A stretch of DNA of 64,000 nt, taken from positions 292 through 64,291 of the forward strand of contig MNCI01017638.1 in NCBI GenBank assembly GCA_015680685.1. Direction: 5' to 3'. The notes below the pieces were generated by a model. The model saw only the letters and a list, made by a program, of their open reading frames with translations. It made no database searches and was not told the DNA's origin. Position 1 is the stretch's first letter. The number at the start of each line of letters is the position of its first letter. The stretch is from Gnetum montanum (taxonomy: Eukaryota > Streptophyta > Gnetopsida > Gnetales > Gnetaceae). This document shows, piece by piece, positions 35,089-45,474 of this stretch. The position numbers and the translations under genes were made by a program.

Positions 35089-35339
35089 TGATGAGCCACA
35101 ATATCGCATCCTACCTCATCTTCTATAAATAAGAGGTGGCGCCCTTTTTTCCAAGGGAGTTCGACTTAGACCCTTAGCTAAACTCTTGCAATTTTACCAT
35201 TCTAGAGTTAGAATAATTTCCATGTGCCCACAATAGGAGTCATAGAGTGAACGGAGCTTTATTAGAGCAAATTGTACCTGAGCACACATTTGTGTACGGC
35301 AATAAAGACGAACTTTATGATAAACCTTGCCACTCATCA
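35089..35339 (+). repeat. 5' LTR of element D, internally deleted
   Basis: Only 251 bp, against 763 bp in B. U3, TATA (TTCTATAAATAAG, 35121-35133), transcript start region and AATAAAGACG (35301) are present. Sequence then jumps from TAAACCTTGC to CACTCATCA, removing about 500 bp of U5. The LTR end and primer site remain intact. Confidence 0.85.
35121..35133 (+). promoter_or_regulatory. TATA box in LTR D
   Basis: TTCTATAAATAAG, identical in core to LTRs A, B and E. Confidence 0.65.
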
Positions 35340-35340
35340 T

Positions 35341-35358
35341 TGGTGCTGTTGCCGGGGA
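35341..35358 (+). other. Primer-binding site of element D (tRNA-Asp type)
   Basis: TGGTGCTGTTGCCGGGGA differs from the tRNA-Asp complement at two positions, both C-to-T. Confidence 0.85.
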
Positions 35359-35484
35359 CTTACTTGTTTTTGCACTATTTAGAACATAGTAAATCATCCA
35401 TATCATTGGAATGTTAGAATGAACCCTTAGGGTTAATTAAAGGAAGATAAGACAACGATACATCGCACGCCAAATAAGACAAAA

Positions 35485-37910
35485 ATGTCTTCTTCTTCAC
35501 ATAAGAGCACTTCACCACCTAGGACTAACACAAGAGATAGTCAGTGACATCATACACGTAACCAAGATCCGCCAGTTCCTCAACAATTTTGGGTAGTATA
35601 TACTCATCATGATGAGTATGTACCCGATTTCACCATTATTCTCCACCAAGATGAACAACTGTGTTGAAGAGACTTGGAGGGTAACATAGTGTTGCCTCCA
35701 AACCGATCCATTCCCAACATGCTCCTTCATGCTCTCACATGAATAGGCATGTTGCTTTTATATGCGGAATATGTTGCATGCGATCATGACACTAGGGACT
35801 ATCATCCACAGAAGCGCAACGTCAATGAGACTTGCGATAGGAGAGTTACCACACATCCTTGAAGGGTAAATGGCCCCATAACACCCCACACATTTTAAGT
35901 GAAATTGGGGATGGTAAACCAGTTTCAACAGGTTCCCCACCAAACAATGTTCCTCCTCCTAACGATGGTTAGGAGATGGTGTATTAGAACCTCCACTCCA
36001 TGGTTCACAACCCTGGTTTTGATCCCCACAAACACGAAGTGTTCAATGAGGGAACACAAACACACAATAAGGGTGGACGTTCTGATCGTAATCACGATCA
36101 AGGCCAAGGCCACCAAAGAGAAGGTAGAAAACACCATCAGGGCAATGGTTCTCCTTCTTCTTCACCTTCATCGTCACATTCACCCTCTCCTTCAGTGTTT
36201 GGATCTAGTTATAAGGAAACCAACCATGAGGATAAAGGAAAATAGAGTGAAANTAGTTATAAGGAAACCAACCATGAGGATAAAGGAAAATAGAGTGAAA
36301 AACATTGATGAGACAGTCAAGAACGAGGATGAGGGCATTCTAGGGAATCAAGGGATTGAAGAAGGGAGAGTAGGGAACCACGTAGACACCATAGACACTA
36401 TGAACGAGATGACCACGAAGATCCCCTACTTGCAACCAGAAGCATGCTAGATATAATGGAGGTCATAAGAGTTCCAACAAGGCATCAAAAGGATAGTAGG
36501 ATCAAGGGGTTAGACAAGAACAATATCCCATGATTTGAAGGGGGATACAACGCTGATCCTCAAAATCACTTACAAGCATTCCACGATGCATGTGCCTTGC
36601 AAAATATAGAGAACGAATGACAAAAACTAAAGTTGTTCCCAAGGACACTAGTGAAAGAAGCTGAAAGATGGTACTGATCCTTAGAATCGGAATCCATTCA
36701 AAGGTGGAGTACAATTTTAGAACTGTTCAATGATAAGTATCAAATGTACTTCTGAGTGTCTAACCTATGAAAGCAAATCCAAGGATGGAAGCAAGGAAAT
36801 CATGAACCCTTGGATGCTACCATGGGTCGCTATTATGCATTGTTACATTGTTGCCTCGGCCATGGTTATTCGTAGCGGGATCAACTACGCCATCTCATGG
36901 ATGGAATTAGGCATGAAACAAGAAGAACCATTGGAACATATGCCCAAGGAAGATTATCAGAGCTTAGGTCTCATCAAATTCATAGACTGCTAGAGCAAGT
37001 AGCCAAAGAAGAAGGTGAGCTACGAAAGAGAGAAAGTGCAGAAGAGTACAACTGAGATCCTTCCCTTTGAAAAAGGGGAGTGAGATTCTTTGAGGAGGAA
37101 GAAGAGTCACCACTTGAAGAGATGGTGAATAGGAAAACTTTGCCACTCCAAAAGTTAACATCAGAAGTATCGACAAACGTAGACTAAATGTAGAACTCCT
37201 TGGATAGTAGGTTTGAAACTGTTCTTAAAATTGTAGAGGAGTCTAGGAAGCGAGGTAGTGACCATGAAAAAAAGAAAAAGAGAGAAGTGGACAATGCACG
37301 TAACAAGGGTAAGGGAAAAAAGGCCATCACCGAAGAGGTTGTGGATTTAGACATGGACAATGACAGTGGATGTGAGATAAGCCAATACGACCATCCTAAG
37401 GTATGTTACCCAGTAATCTCACATCTACAAGAGTCTGGGGTGTATGCACTCAACCCACGACTTAATAAATGGCAAGCACCCCGACGGTTACCTTATCCCC
37501 AAGGTAACCCAAGGTAGTTCCACCAACCTTCAACATATGATCCAAGTAAAACTCCACCACAACCTGTTGAGCAACATGAACAATGGCAATACCCACAGTT
37601 GTGGGGGATGCCACAACCAAGGCAACAATACCCCTACCGGCAACCAGATCCATATGGCTACTATGTGCAGCATCCAATCTCTTCACGTGACTTTGCTTGT
37701 CACGTGACACCACAATGTCACTACCAAGCTCGAGAGTATTATAGGACTCCTTCTCCTAGGGGAGATAATCCACAGATATACCATCCTCCAAATCCATCCA
37801 CAACTCTCACACTGATAGCTCCATTACCACCCACTCTAGCAATGTAGGGGGAACTCCCCAATCAACCGCAGCAACACAATGCCATGAGGGCTGTGAATCC
37901 TCAACCCTCA
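35485..37910 (+). pseudogene. Gag of element D (decayed)
   Basis: Start MSSSSHKSTSPPRTNTRD at 35485, then YTHHDEYVPDFTIILHQDEQ. Stops follow in the first 400 bases. The Gag core at about 36450-36960 reads FEGGYNADPQNHLQAFHDAC, LKLFPRTLVKEAERWY and ESIQRWSTILELFNDKY. Then come a charged linker and an open run 37200-37517 with KKKREVDNARNKGKGKKAIT. The tail reads QYPYRQPDPYGYYVQHPISS and runs to the junction NPQPSIGSN shared with B. The frame near 36253 is distorted by an N and a duplicated 47-bp overlap. Confidence 0.85.
36206..36300. other. Single-N contig join (36253) with 47-bp overlap duplication
   Basis: 36206-36252 is repeated exactly as 36254-36300. The apparent repeated ETNHEDKGK reading in D's gag is therefore probably an assembly artefact. 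Confidence 0.9.
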
Positions 37911-38566
37911 ATTGGTTCTAATAAACTTTTGAAGAAAAGGCCTTTCTTCAACACATATGGTTATGTTAACACATGTCGTTACTGACTAGATTAAGATGGG
38001 CCACCTTCCCAGGAAATTATTTGATCCTAGAAGCCCTCTAATCTATCTCCAAGTCACTGAGCATGTAAAGCTCTTCTGGACTCAGGTTTCAGAGTCAGCT
38101 TAATATCACAAGAGATGTACAAAGCTTGGAACCTGCCTCCATTAAAGAAGAGCAATATTCGCCTAGAGTTGGCTGACCAGTCCATCATTGTTCCCTTGGG
38201 AATGGTGGAGGACAGTGTTACCACTATGTGTGGGTGGTCATACCTAGCTAATTTCCTAGTGATACAAGTAAACAACGGTAAAGGGGACTTTTCAATAATA
38301 ATGGGAAGGGCATGGCTAAGTACTATAGATGCATGCTTAGAAATCTGTGATCTTTCTCTGGAAATATCCAAGAGGAAAACTTTTGTAAAGATCAAGAAGA
38401 AGAAGGTTCCATGCATCACATACAGTGATACAGGTTGCAATTACATGCAGAGATCATGGGTTGTGGAAAGTTTAGCATTGCCTACATGCAACCGGTATGC
38501 ACAAGACATTAATATACAAAAGTGCCTATATGTAGTAGGCACACAACAAGAGGACACCAGTGGCTG
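37911..38566 (+). pseudogene. Protease of element D
   Basis: After a damaged stretch at 37940-38070, the frame reads KALLDSGFRVSLISQEMYKA (active-site Asp-Ser-Gly kept). It continues unbroken as 38115-38567 with LADQSIIVPLGMVEDSVTTM and the second retropepsin motif FSIIMGRAWLSTIDA. The conserved Gly lost in B is present here. The C-terminal stretch with KKVPCITYSDTGCNYMQ is shared with B and C. Confidence 0.85.
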
Positions 38567-39468
38567 ATGGCTGATCAAGAGAGTAGCTCACTAACGTGCA
38601 TGGAACTAACTAAGGGAATAACTTGTGCTTACATTGAAAGCATGGATACACTAGAGCAAGTGCGCTGCCAACTCACAAGCCTTAACCTTGAAAACATCAA
38701 CTGGGGGAAGTTGGAAATTCCTGAAAAATTTAAACAAGAGTCCCTAGATTTGAAACTGTTGCCCATCGGTTTGGAATATATGATCCTCAAAAATGGAAAA
38801 CTGATAATAATTAATGCAAGACTTGTTTCCAAGCAAAAAGAAAGCCTGCTGAAAGTGATAAACAAGTGGTCAAAAGCCTTTACTTGGTCATATCTTGAAT
38901 TAACTGGAATAGATCCTAGGATATGTTAGAATAGGATTTACACTATCCCCTCCATGAAACCTCGAAAACAACCATAGAGGAGATTGAACCCAAAATTGAA
39001 GCAAGTAGTAAAAGAAGAAATAGAACAACTTCTTGAGGCTGGGTTCATATATCCCATTGCTGATAGTAGGCCCCTAGTGATCATGCTGAAAAAGGGAGGC
39101 AAGTGGAGGGTGTGCATAGATTTTAGGTTGCTGAACATGGAAACATTTAAGGACCACGTTCCATTTCCATTCATTGACCAAGTTCTAAACACCCTAGCAG
39201 GGCATCACTACTATAGTTTTATGTATGACTATAGTGGATACAACCAAATACAAATAGCCCTAGAAGATCAAGCCAAGACAATGTTCACCAGCCCTTGGGG
39301 AACATTTGCATATAAACAAATACCGTTTGTCTTGTGCAATGCCCCTGCCACATTTCAACGCTTAGTTCTAAGCATATTCTAATAGTAGATAGGAAACAAA
39401 GTGGAATTCTTTATGGATGATTTCTCCACTTATGGAACAAATTTTGATCAAGCCTTGGACTGATTAGA
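38522..39468 (+). pseudogene. Reverse transcriptase of element D
   Basis: Lead region 38522-38929 (LEIPEKFKQESLDLKLLP, INARLVSKQKESLLKVINKW) is open. After a stop the core 38984-39382 reads LNPKLKQVVKEEIEQLLEAG, CIDFRLLNMETFKDHVPFPF, YNQIQIALEDQAKTMF and FVLCNAPATFQRLVLSIF. About 4 residues are lost near DSRPLVIML relative to B (DGKWVSPLVIMP). A stop lies just before the active site FFMDDFSTYGTNFDQALD at about 39405-39460. The thumb continues open at 39473-39775. Confidence 0.9.
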
Positions 39469-40065
39469 GCAAGTGTTGAAAAGATGCATAGAAACCAACT
39501 TAAGGCTCAATTGGCAAAAAAGCCATTTAATGGTCCAAGAAGACGTAGTACTTGGGCATAAGGTTTCACATTTAAGAATAGAGGTAGACCCAAATAAAGT
39601 TAGAGTCATCCAAGGAATCACCCGTCAATCAAAAACTATCAAAGACATTCGGTCATTCCTTAGACACACTAGCTACTATAGGAGATACATTGAGAACTTA
39701 TCTAAGATTGCCAAACAATTGGTAGAGCTAACAAAGAAGGACGTACCATTCAAATGGACCAAGGAATGTGAATGATCATTCCAAAATTTGAAACAAAAGC
39801 TTGTAGAAACTCCCATTCTACAAGCTCCTGACTAGTTCAGACCTTTCCATATAATGACTAACACATCCAATTATGCCTTAGGAGTCGTACTTACATAGTT
39901 AGATGACCAAAAACATCCTTACTACATCCACTGTGCAAGTAGGAGTATAGCCAGTGCACAACTGAACTAAAAAACTAAAGAAAAAGAATTAATGGCTGTA
40001 GTGTTTGCACTGGATAAATTTAGGCACTATGTGTTAGGTTGTTCTAGGATAGCAAAGAGGATGAA
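39469..40065 (+). pseudogene. RNase H region of element D, C-terminal half deleted
   Basis: Reads IRSFLRHTSYYRRYIENLSK, then FHIMTNTSNYALGVVLT (first catalytic Asp changed to Asn) and TKEKELMAVVFALDKFRHY. At about 40040 the sequence jumps from the HYVLG position to the DSKEDEY position of B (AGCAAAGAGGATGAATA), deleting roughly 180 bp that hold the last catalytic Asp. Confidence 0.8.
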
Positions 40066-41450
40066 TATGTAATGTTTGATCATTTTCTTGATGAAGCCCT
40101 CTTTGCCGATGTAGTGAATAACCAACCCACAGAGACAAATTGGTATAGTATCATTCTCTCCTATCTCCTTACCCAACAAACACCACGAGAGCTGGACTTT
40201 AGGAAGAAACAACAGTTTCTTCACAGAGCCAAGTACTTCATGGAGATCAATGGAAAACTTTACAAAGTGTGTCCTGATAGCTTGGTTCGATGCTGCCTTC
40301 CCGAGGTGGACCAACTAGGAGTTCTCCAAGATGCTCATGAGGGCCCTTGTGGGGGTCACTATGTAGGGACACGAATGGCTATTAAGATCCTGCTTGCAGG
40401 ATATTACTGGCCAACATTATTTTGGGACATCCATTAATTTGTCCAATCTTGCGAGTGCTATCAATGTGATGGGGGAATGACTACTAGAATGGAGGGTCAC
40501 AACAATGGATTGAACCTTTAGAACCCTTCAATATTTGGGGGATAGACTTTATGGGGCCCATTACACCAATGTCCAATGGAAAAGCTTACATTGTAGTTGC
40601 CGTAGACTATCTAACGAAATGGGTTGAAGCAGTTGCTGTTATAGACTGCACATAATCTACAGCTGCACGATTTGTGCAACAATAAATCGTAAATAGGTTT
40701 GGTGTGCCACGTGCACTTATTTTGGATAATAGAACACATTTCACAGGTGCAACTTTTTGGAATCTAATGCAATGGTTAGGGGTTGAACATAAATTGACTA
40801 CACCTTATCACCCCCAAGCTAACAGACAAGCTAAGGTCACCAACAGGGAGATCACTAAAATATTGACAAGGATAATTAGCAAGTATAGGCGAGATTGGAC
40901 CACTAAACTGAATGATGCTCTTTGGGCATACCGCTCCACCTGGAAACTCCCTATAGGCTACTTTCCCTATGAGTTAGTATATGGAAAGCTTCCAACACTT
41001 CTAATTCAAATCGAGCTCTATACACTATCAATGGCTTGTGACCTCCACCTTGATCTTGATCTAGCACAAAAAGAAAGGATGGCAACTTTAAACATGCTAG
41101 ACGAATACCCATAAGCAGCATTGTCATCAAATGAGTTGCACAAGGCATATAGCAAGCAACTTCATGACTTGAAGATTTGAAAGGTTAGGTATCAACCAGG
41201 AGATAAGGTCCTCTATTGGAATCCCACACATGTGCCATAGCACAAAAAAATTCAAATACTATGGGAAGGACCTTATATTATTCATACAACCTTTTCTTCA
41301 GGGGCCATGACCATATACAAACCCGAGAGCCCTGATAAAATATTACTAGTCAATGTGCAATAAACCAAACCCTTCCATGAACTTAGGATAGCTAGTGTAC
41401 ATAATACCTCTGAGAAAGGATGACCCTGCTCATTATTTCGCATGTCCCCC
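40066..41450 (+). pseudogene. Integrase of element D (decayed)
   Basis: 40072-40437 carries RELDFRKKQQFLHRAKYFME, HEGPCGGHYVGTRMAIKILL and the start of the HHCC finger. After a stop, FVQSCECYQCDGG keeps both Cys. The core reads [34 protein letters not shown] (first catalytic Asp kept) and LILDNRTHFTGATF (second Asp kept, next Gly lost). YHPQANRQAKVTNREITKIL has the catalytic Glu as Lys. The C-terminal domain is open to 41114 and ends near KPFHELRIASVHN. B and C fail at different catalytic residues. Confidence 0.9.
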
Positions 41451-42660
41451 TTCCAACTTAGTCATGGGGGAGAGGGCCACCTCTACTGATCATTTGAGGC
41501 CCTTAGTTCCTTTTTAAGTTTTTGTTTTACAAATTTCTTTAACTTTTCTTGTTTTTGTTTTGCAACATCGTCTATACTCTTTCCTTTCTTTGTGTGGTTG
41601 TTTATTTTGTTAGGTTTATCACCTAATAAGTGCTCATGATGATGGTATGAACTGTATTCTATTGATTGCCAATGTTTTATTTTTACCTTTGAGTTATAAT
41701 GTTGATACCAAGGTATGGTTCTTTTGATATAGCAGTCAATGAGTCCACATCATCCATGCATTCATAAATTCCTATGGTTTCTCTTGGCTTGGAATTGTAT
41801 GATCCCTTTCTTAATAATAAAACTATTAATGAATTAGTGACTAGGCATTTCTCAAACTGAGGAAGGACTCAAAGACTGAAAGGGGTGTGACTTCAAAGGG
41901 ATTTGATGCATTTGTGCTAGCCATTCTCTTGGGTGCTTGGATGTTTTCTTCTTGAATTTTCCTTACCATTCTAANTCTCACTTCCTACTTTCCCCTTTCT
42001 CATTTCCTCAGAATGGTGGTGACTTTTTGGTAGATGCATTCCTGTTACTTCAAGTGGATGGATTGGCCAAATGTATTAATGCAAATTCATTAGATGTGGA
42101 TTGTTTGAGGCTAGATTTGAAATGAGATCTACTAAGTCACATTAACCATTAATACACATGGGGCTATACACCACCTTGTTCTTGAGACTCCATTCCATTC
42201 TCTTCTTTAAATCAGTCTTTCTCCATTTTCCACCTCATTGCCGGTTGTATCAGTAGTCTATATTTTGGTTGATACATTGTTTTCTTTTTTGGTAAATTCT
42301 TGTGGTTAAGACCTTAACTCTTGCTTCTGAATGACATTTTTAGAGCCTACAAACTCTTTGAATGTGGGTTTGTCAGGGTATAATGGGCATGAGCCTACTT
42401 TGGGGAGGACCCATGGCATTCCTATTTGGTGCATCAATTAACTTCTTTCCCTTAAACATTTCCACAATCAACATTTAATTTGTTCATTTCCACTTCTAAC
42501 ATTCATTTTATTGTCATTGATGTTGTTTCTTTTTTTTCCATCTTTCTTATTCCTTATCTTTTTCCATTCTATCACTACTGGAGGATTGCTCTTAGTCATG
42601 GGGGTCCTGGTCCAATTTTTTCAATTTTCTCTTAACCCCTACACCTTGGGTAGTCACTGT
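41451..42660 (+). other. 3' spacer of element D, interrupted
   Basis: Homologous, in inverse orientation, to 10430-11830 of B. A single N at 41975 lies where about 230 bp present in B are missing, so sequence may be lost at this contig join. The match to B ends at GGGTAGTCAC (42651-42660). Confidence 0.75.
41975..41975. other. Single-N contig join without duplication
   Basis: Left side CCTTACCATTCTAA and right side ACTTCCTACTTT are separated by roughly 230 bp in B, suggesting a real gap behind this N. Confidence 0.6.
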
Positions 42661-42795
42661 TGGCACATTGGGTCATTTTATGGAATAGTAAGGAATTATA
42701 TTATTTACTTTAAAATCTTTGGTGAAGAATGTGCTTAAAATTATGAGTAATGCAAAAAAAAAATCACTGGAAAGGTCTAAAATTAAAAATCCCTA

Positions 42796-43490
42796 TTAAC
42801 CATTGTTAAGCTCAGTTTTATATTTGGCCCTGCCTTGCAAAAATCCAGAAAGCTTGATTCCCAGACTTTGCCAGAAAGCTTCAGTTTCCAAAATAGTCAG
42901 GGTGGCAATAGAAATGCTCTCCTTGTAGAAATCCTTGTTGAAGGAATCATACTCAATTTGCGAATGATCCAGAGCAGGAATAGGCTCAATCTTCTTCTTA
43001 TCATCGGGCACAACTAGATTGTCATCGGAATCGTACTCGAGATGGCCCTGGGTGGCATCGACGGCCTTGGCGGCAACATAAACCTCTTGGTCAGAATCAT
43101 ATCCAGCATTCAAGGCANGTCGACGGCCTTGGCGGCAACATAAACCTCTTGGTCAGAACCATATCCAGCATTCAAGGCATCCATTTCTTCTTGGATTCCC
43201 ACCATGAATGCATCCAGCGGATCCACTTCTCCATCATTGTCATCGTTGTGGCCATCATTGTTGTTCTTGTCGTCGCCGTCGTCGTTAATATTGATGTTGC
43301 TAAAACCCTCGACGTGCTCGATGTTGTCCAGGTCGTGAACTTCGAAGTGGTCGTCGGGGGCTTTGGTCGACGATGGCATGTACAGACGCCACTACGATTT
43401 CATGGATTCAAACCCTGGAATGGTAGAATCACCCAAGGGACCCGACCTATTTATGTCGAAACCCTTGTATCCGAACTTGCGCTTCAACAT
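42796..43490 (-). pseudogene. RH24: N-terminal fragment of an RH24-type DEAD-box RNA helicase
   Basis: The minus-strand frame starts at an ATG at 43490 with MLKRKFGYKGFDINR. A TAG at 43394-43392 interrupts it, then the same frame continues WRLYMPSSTKAPDD, an acidic stretch, VDPLDAFMVGIQEEM, and DALNAGYGSDQEVYVAAKAV. Finally it reads EYDSDDNLVVPDDKKKIEPI, ALDHSQIEYDSFNKDFY and LGIKLSGF. This is the N-terminal region of plant RH24. As I recall the Arabidopsis protein, about 40 residues are missing between EEM and DALNAGY. No helicase core motif (GSGKT, DEAD) is present. An N at 43118 with a 60-bp duplicated overlap repeats the DALNAGY segment artificially. A captured or relocated gene start, not functional. 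Confidence 0.85.
43058..43179. other. Single-N contig join (43118) with 60-bp overlap duplication
   Basis: 43058-43117 and 43120-43179 are the same sequence with one T/C difference, inside the RH24 fragment. Confidence 0.9.
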
Positions 43491-44155
43491 TCTGACCCTC
43501 ACTGTTTCACGACGAATTTACAAAAATGACCACCTCTGTCCTGTGTGAAGGTCTGGCTGTAGTTGCACTACAATAAAAATCCATGGGCTGAGAACAAAGG
43601 CTGCAAAGAAAATAGCTCCAGCGACGGGTGCGTTTCCAGCTCACCGCCGTGACTTCCAATACTTTGTTGCAGGGATTTTCCATTTGCTACCTCACCAAAT
43701 AGGCCTGGGCTTTCCCAAGGAACGCATTTCAAATTTTTTTAGGCAGCAATCACAAATGTCATTCACTCCTAGAACCTGCAATCTGAAATAGTAGCCATGC
43801 CCAATGCCGATGCATTCAATATCGCATACTAATTCACTGAACGCGGCAACAAAGACACAAAGGCATACTAAGACAGGTGTCAAGAGATATTTTGGGTTGA
43901 TGCCAGTAAATCTGAGTTATAGTTCATCAAAAATAAAATTTTAAATGGTCTGGTGATTGATTCAGCAATGTCATAATATCACATACGCTAATAGTGTGAA
44001 GCCCTGGTTATAGACTTACCTTTTAATTTAATTATTCCAAGGCTTCAAAACATTATTTTTCAAACATTATTAATAAGTTACTACCCATAAAATATTTTTA
44101 ATATTAATGTTAAAATATTGGTAATATTATATTAAATATTTCTAATATTTATTAA
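43491..44155 (-). other. Probable 5' flank of the RH24 fragment and unassigned DNA
   Basis: 43491-43920 is less AT-rich than its surroundings and directly precedes the RH24 start on the minus strand, so it plausibly holds the original leader and promoter-proximal DNA. No second gene is visible. 44040-44155 is very AT-rich. Confidence 0.4.
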
Positions 44156-45278
44156 TGTTAGCATAAATTCCTCCTAACTTTATGTATAACTTCCTAACTA
44201 CATAACTTCCTCCTAACTAGATGGGTAAGTTGTAACCTCCTTACTTGGGAGAAAAGTTAGCTAGGATATTTTGGAATGTAACTACCTTGTGAACCTTATA
44301 AAAGGGCTTCATAGGTAAGAAGGGAAAAAATCACACTTTTGGAGAAGACACTTGATACATCACACTTTGGAAGGCTACTAGCTAGCACTTGGGCTCTCAC
44401 TTGGAGACATGCTTTGAGTCTTGGGAGAAGAGCATCTGTAAAGAAGAAAGTGTGAAAGATTGCTTGTAAGATGACTTGCTAAAGAAAGGATTTCAGCCTC
44501 TTTGTCATGGTCCTATGAGTTATGCTTATTATTATTTTTATTTTTTTAAATTGTTTAGCTTGTGGTTTAGATAGTATCATCCTTGGCAAGTAATTTTGGG
44601 ATTTTTAGATTGCTCTTATTATTCTTGTTGCCCGATAGAAAATTTCTGTTAAAATTTTTCCATAGAAGCACTTGTGTTTGAAAGCCTTAAGAGCATTCTA
44701 GTAGTAAATTTTATTGTTGTGCAACGTATAAGAACTGCTGTTGAGATCGTTGTAAGAGAGCCTCTGCTTGTAGTCATGCCGTTGAACGATTCAATAGTCA
44801 AGAGGGTTTAGAAAATATTTGGTATTTTGATGGGATCAAAATAGCTTCTTTTTATCTTTAAAGTGATTCTCCATAGTATTTTAATCAGAAATTGTCAAGT
44901 CTTTGAAGGTTCTGTTGAATGCAATTGTTGACATCCATTATCTAGCCAAAATGGAGTCTCATACGTGGTAGTTTACGTAGTAATTTTTTGGTAGCATAGT
45001 AGGATTGTCTTGAAGAAATTGCTTATTTGAGCCTTGGAAGTTTGAACAATTCATAGTTATTGAATTTGGGATAGCTTTATTGCGAAGTGTTTACTCGTGT
45101 CATTTTAACTTGTTTAAATATTTGAGATCCATGCAAATCTGCTTTATTTTCAGTCTATTTCCATCGAATCTTGCTCTATTTCTAGTTTTCTTGTGGAACT
45201 ATCTCTTTCTCTGGGAACAATTAGAAGTAGATTTGTAGAGTTGTGCTCAAATATTTTTGCAAAATTTTATTTGTTACA
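44156..45278 (+). repeat. Candidate Copia-type LTR
   Basis: Begins TGTTAGCATAAATTCC and ends TTATTTGTTACA, with TG...CA termini and short inverted ends. It contains a promoter-like CCTTATAAAAGGGC at 44294-44307. Two bases after its end TAGGTATTATAAGG resembles a decayed tRNA-iMet primer site (TGGTATCAGAGC). No protein region or second LTR is present before the contig join at 45474. This is a structural inference without a pair or target duplication. Confidence 0.4.
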
Positions 45279-45473
45279 AGTAGGTATTATAAGGACCGCG
45301 TAGACTAGACAATTGAACAAAATAGGAACTCTCAAAAACTCACAGTACTTGGCAAAGTTGGCTAAATCTCTTTAAGATAAGTCATTTGTAGTTTACACAC
45401 AACGCAATCATTTCATATTTCAAAACTGCACACCGCAATAGCACACACACATACTCACAGTAACTACTGAGTC

Positions 45474-45474
45474 N
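45474..45474. other. Single-N contig join at the D spacer
   Basis: To the right, AAATTATACAACAATGGATC resumes D's spacer exactly at the position after the ATGGC of B's third-ORF slot. To the left is the foreign block. No overlap duplication is seen, so the junction itself is unproven. Confidence 0.6.

Noticed and set aside
43692-43883. Cys-rich minus-strand frame upstream of the RH24 fragment
   Set aside because: It lies in the probable leader or promoter of RH24, has no signal of a family, and is short.
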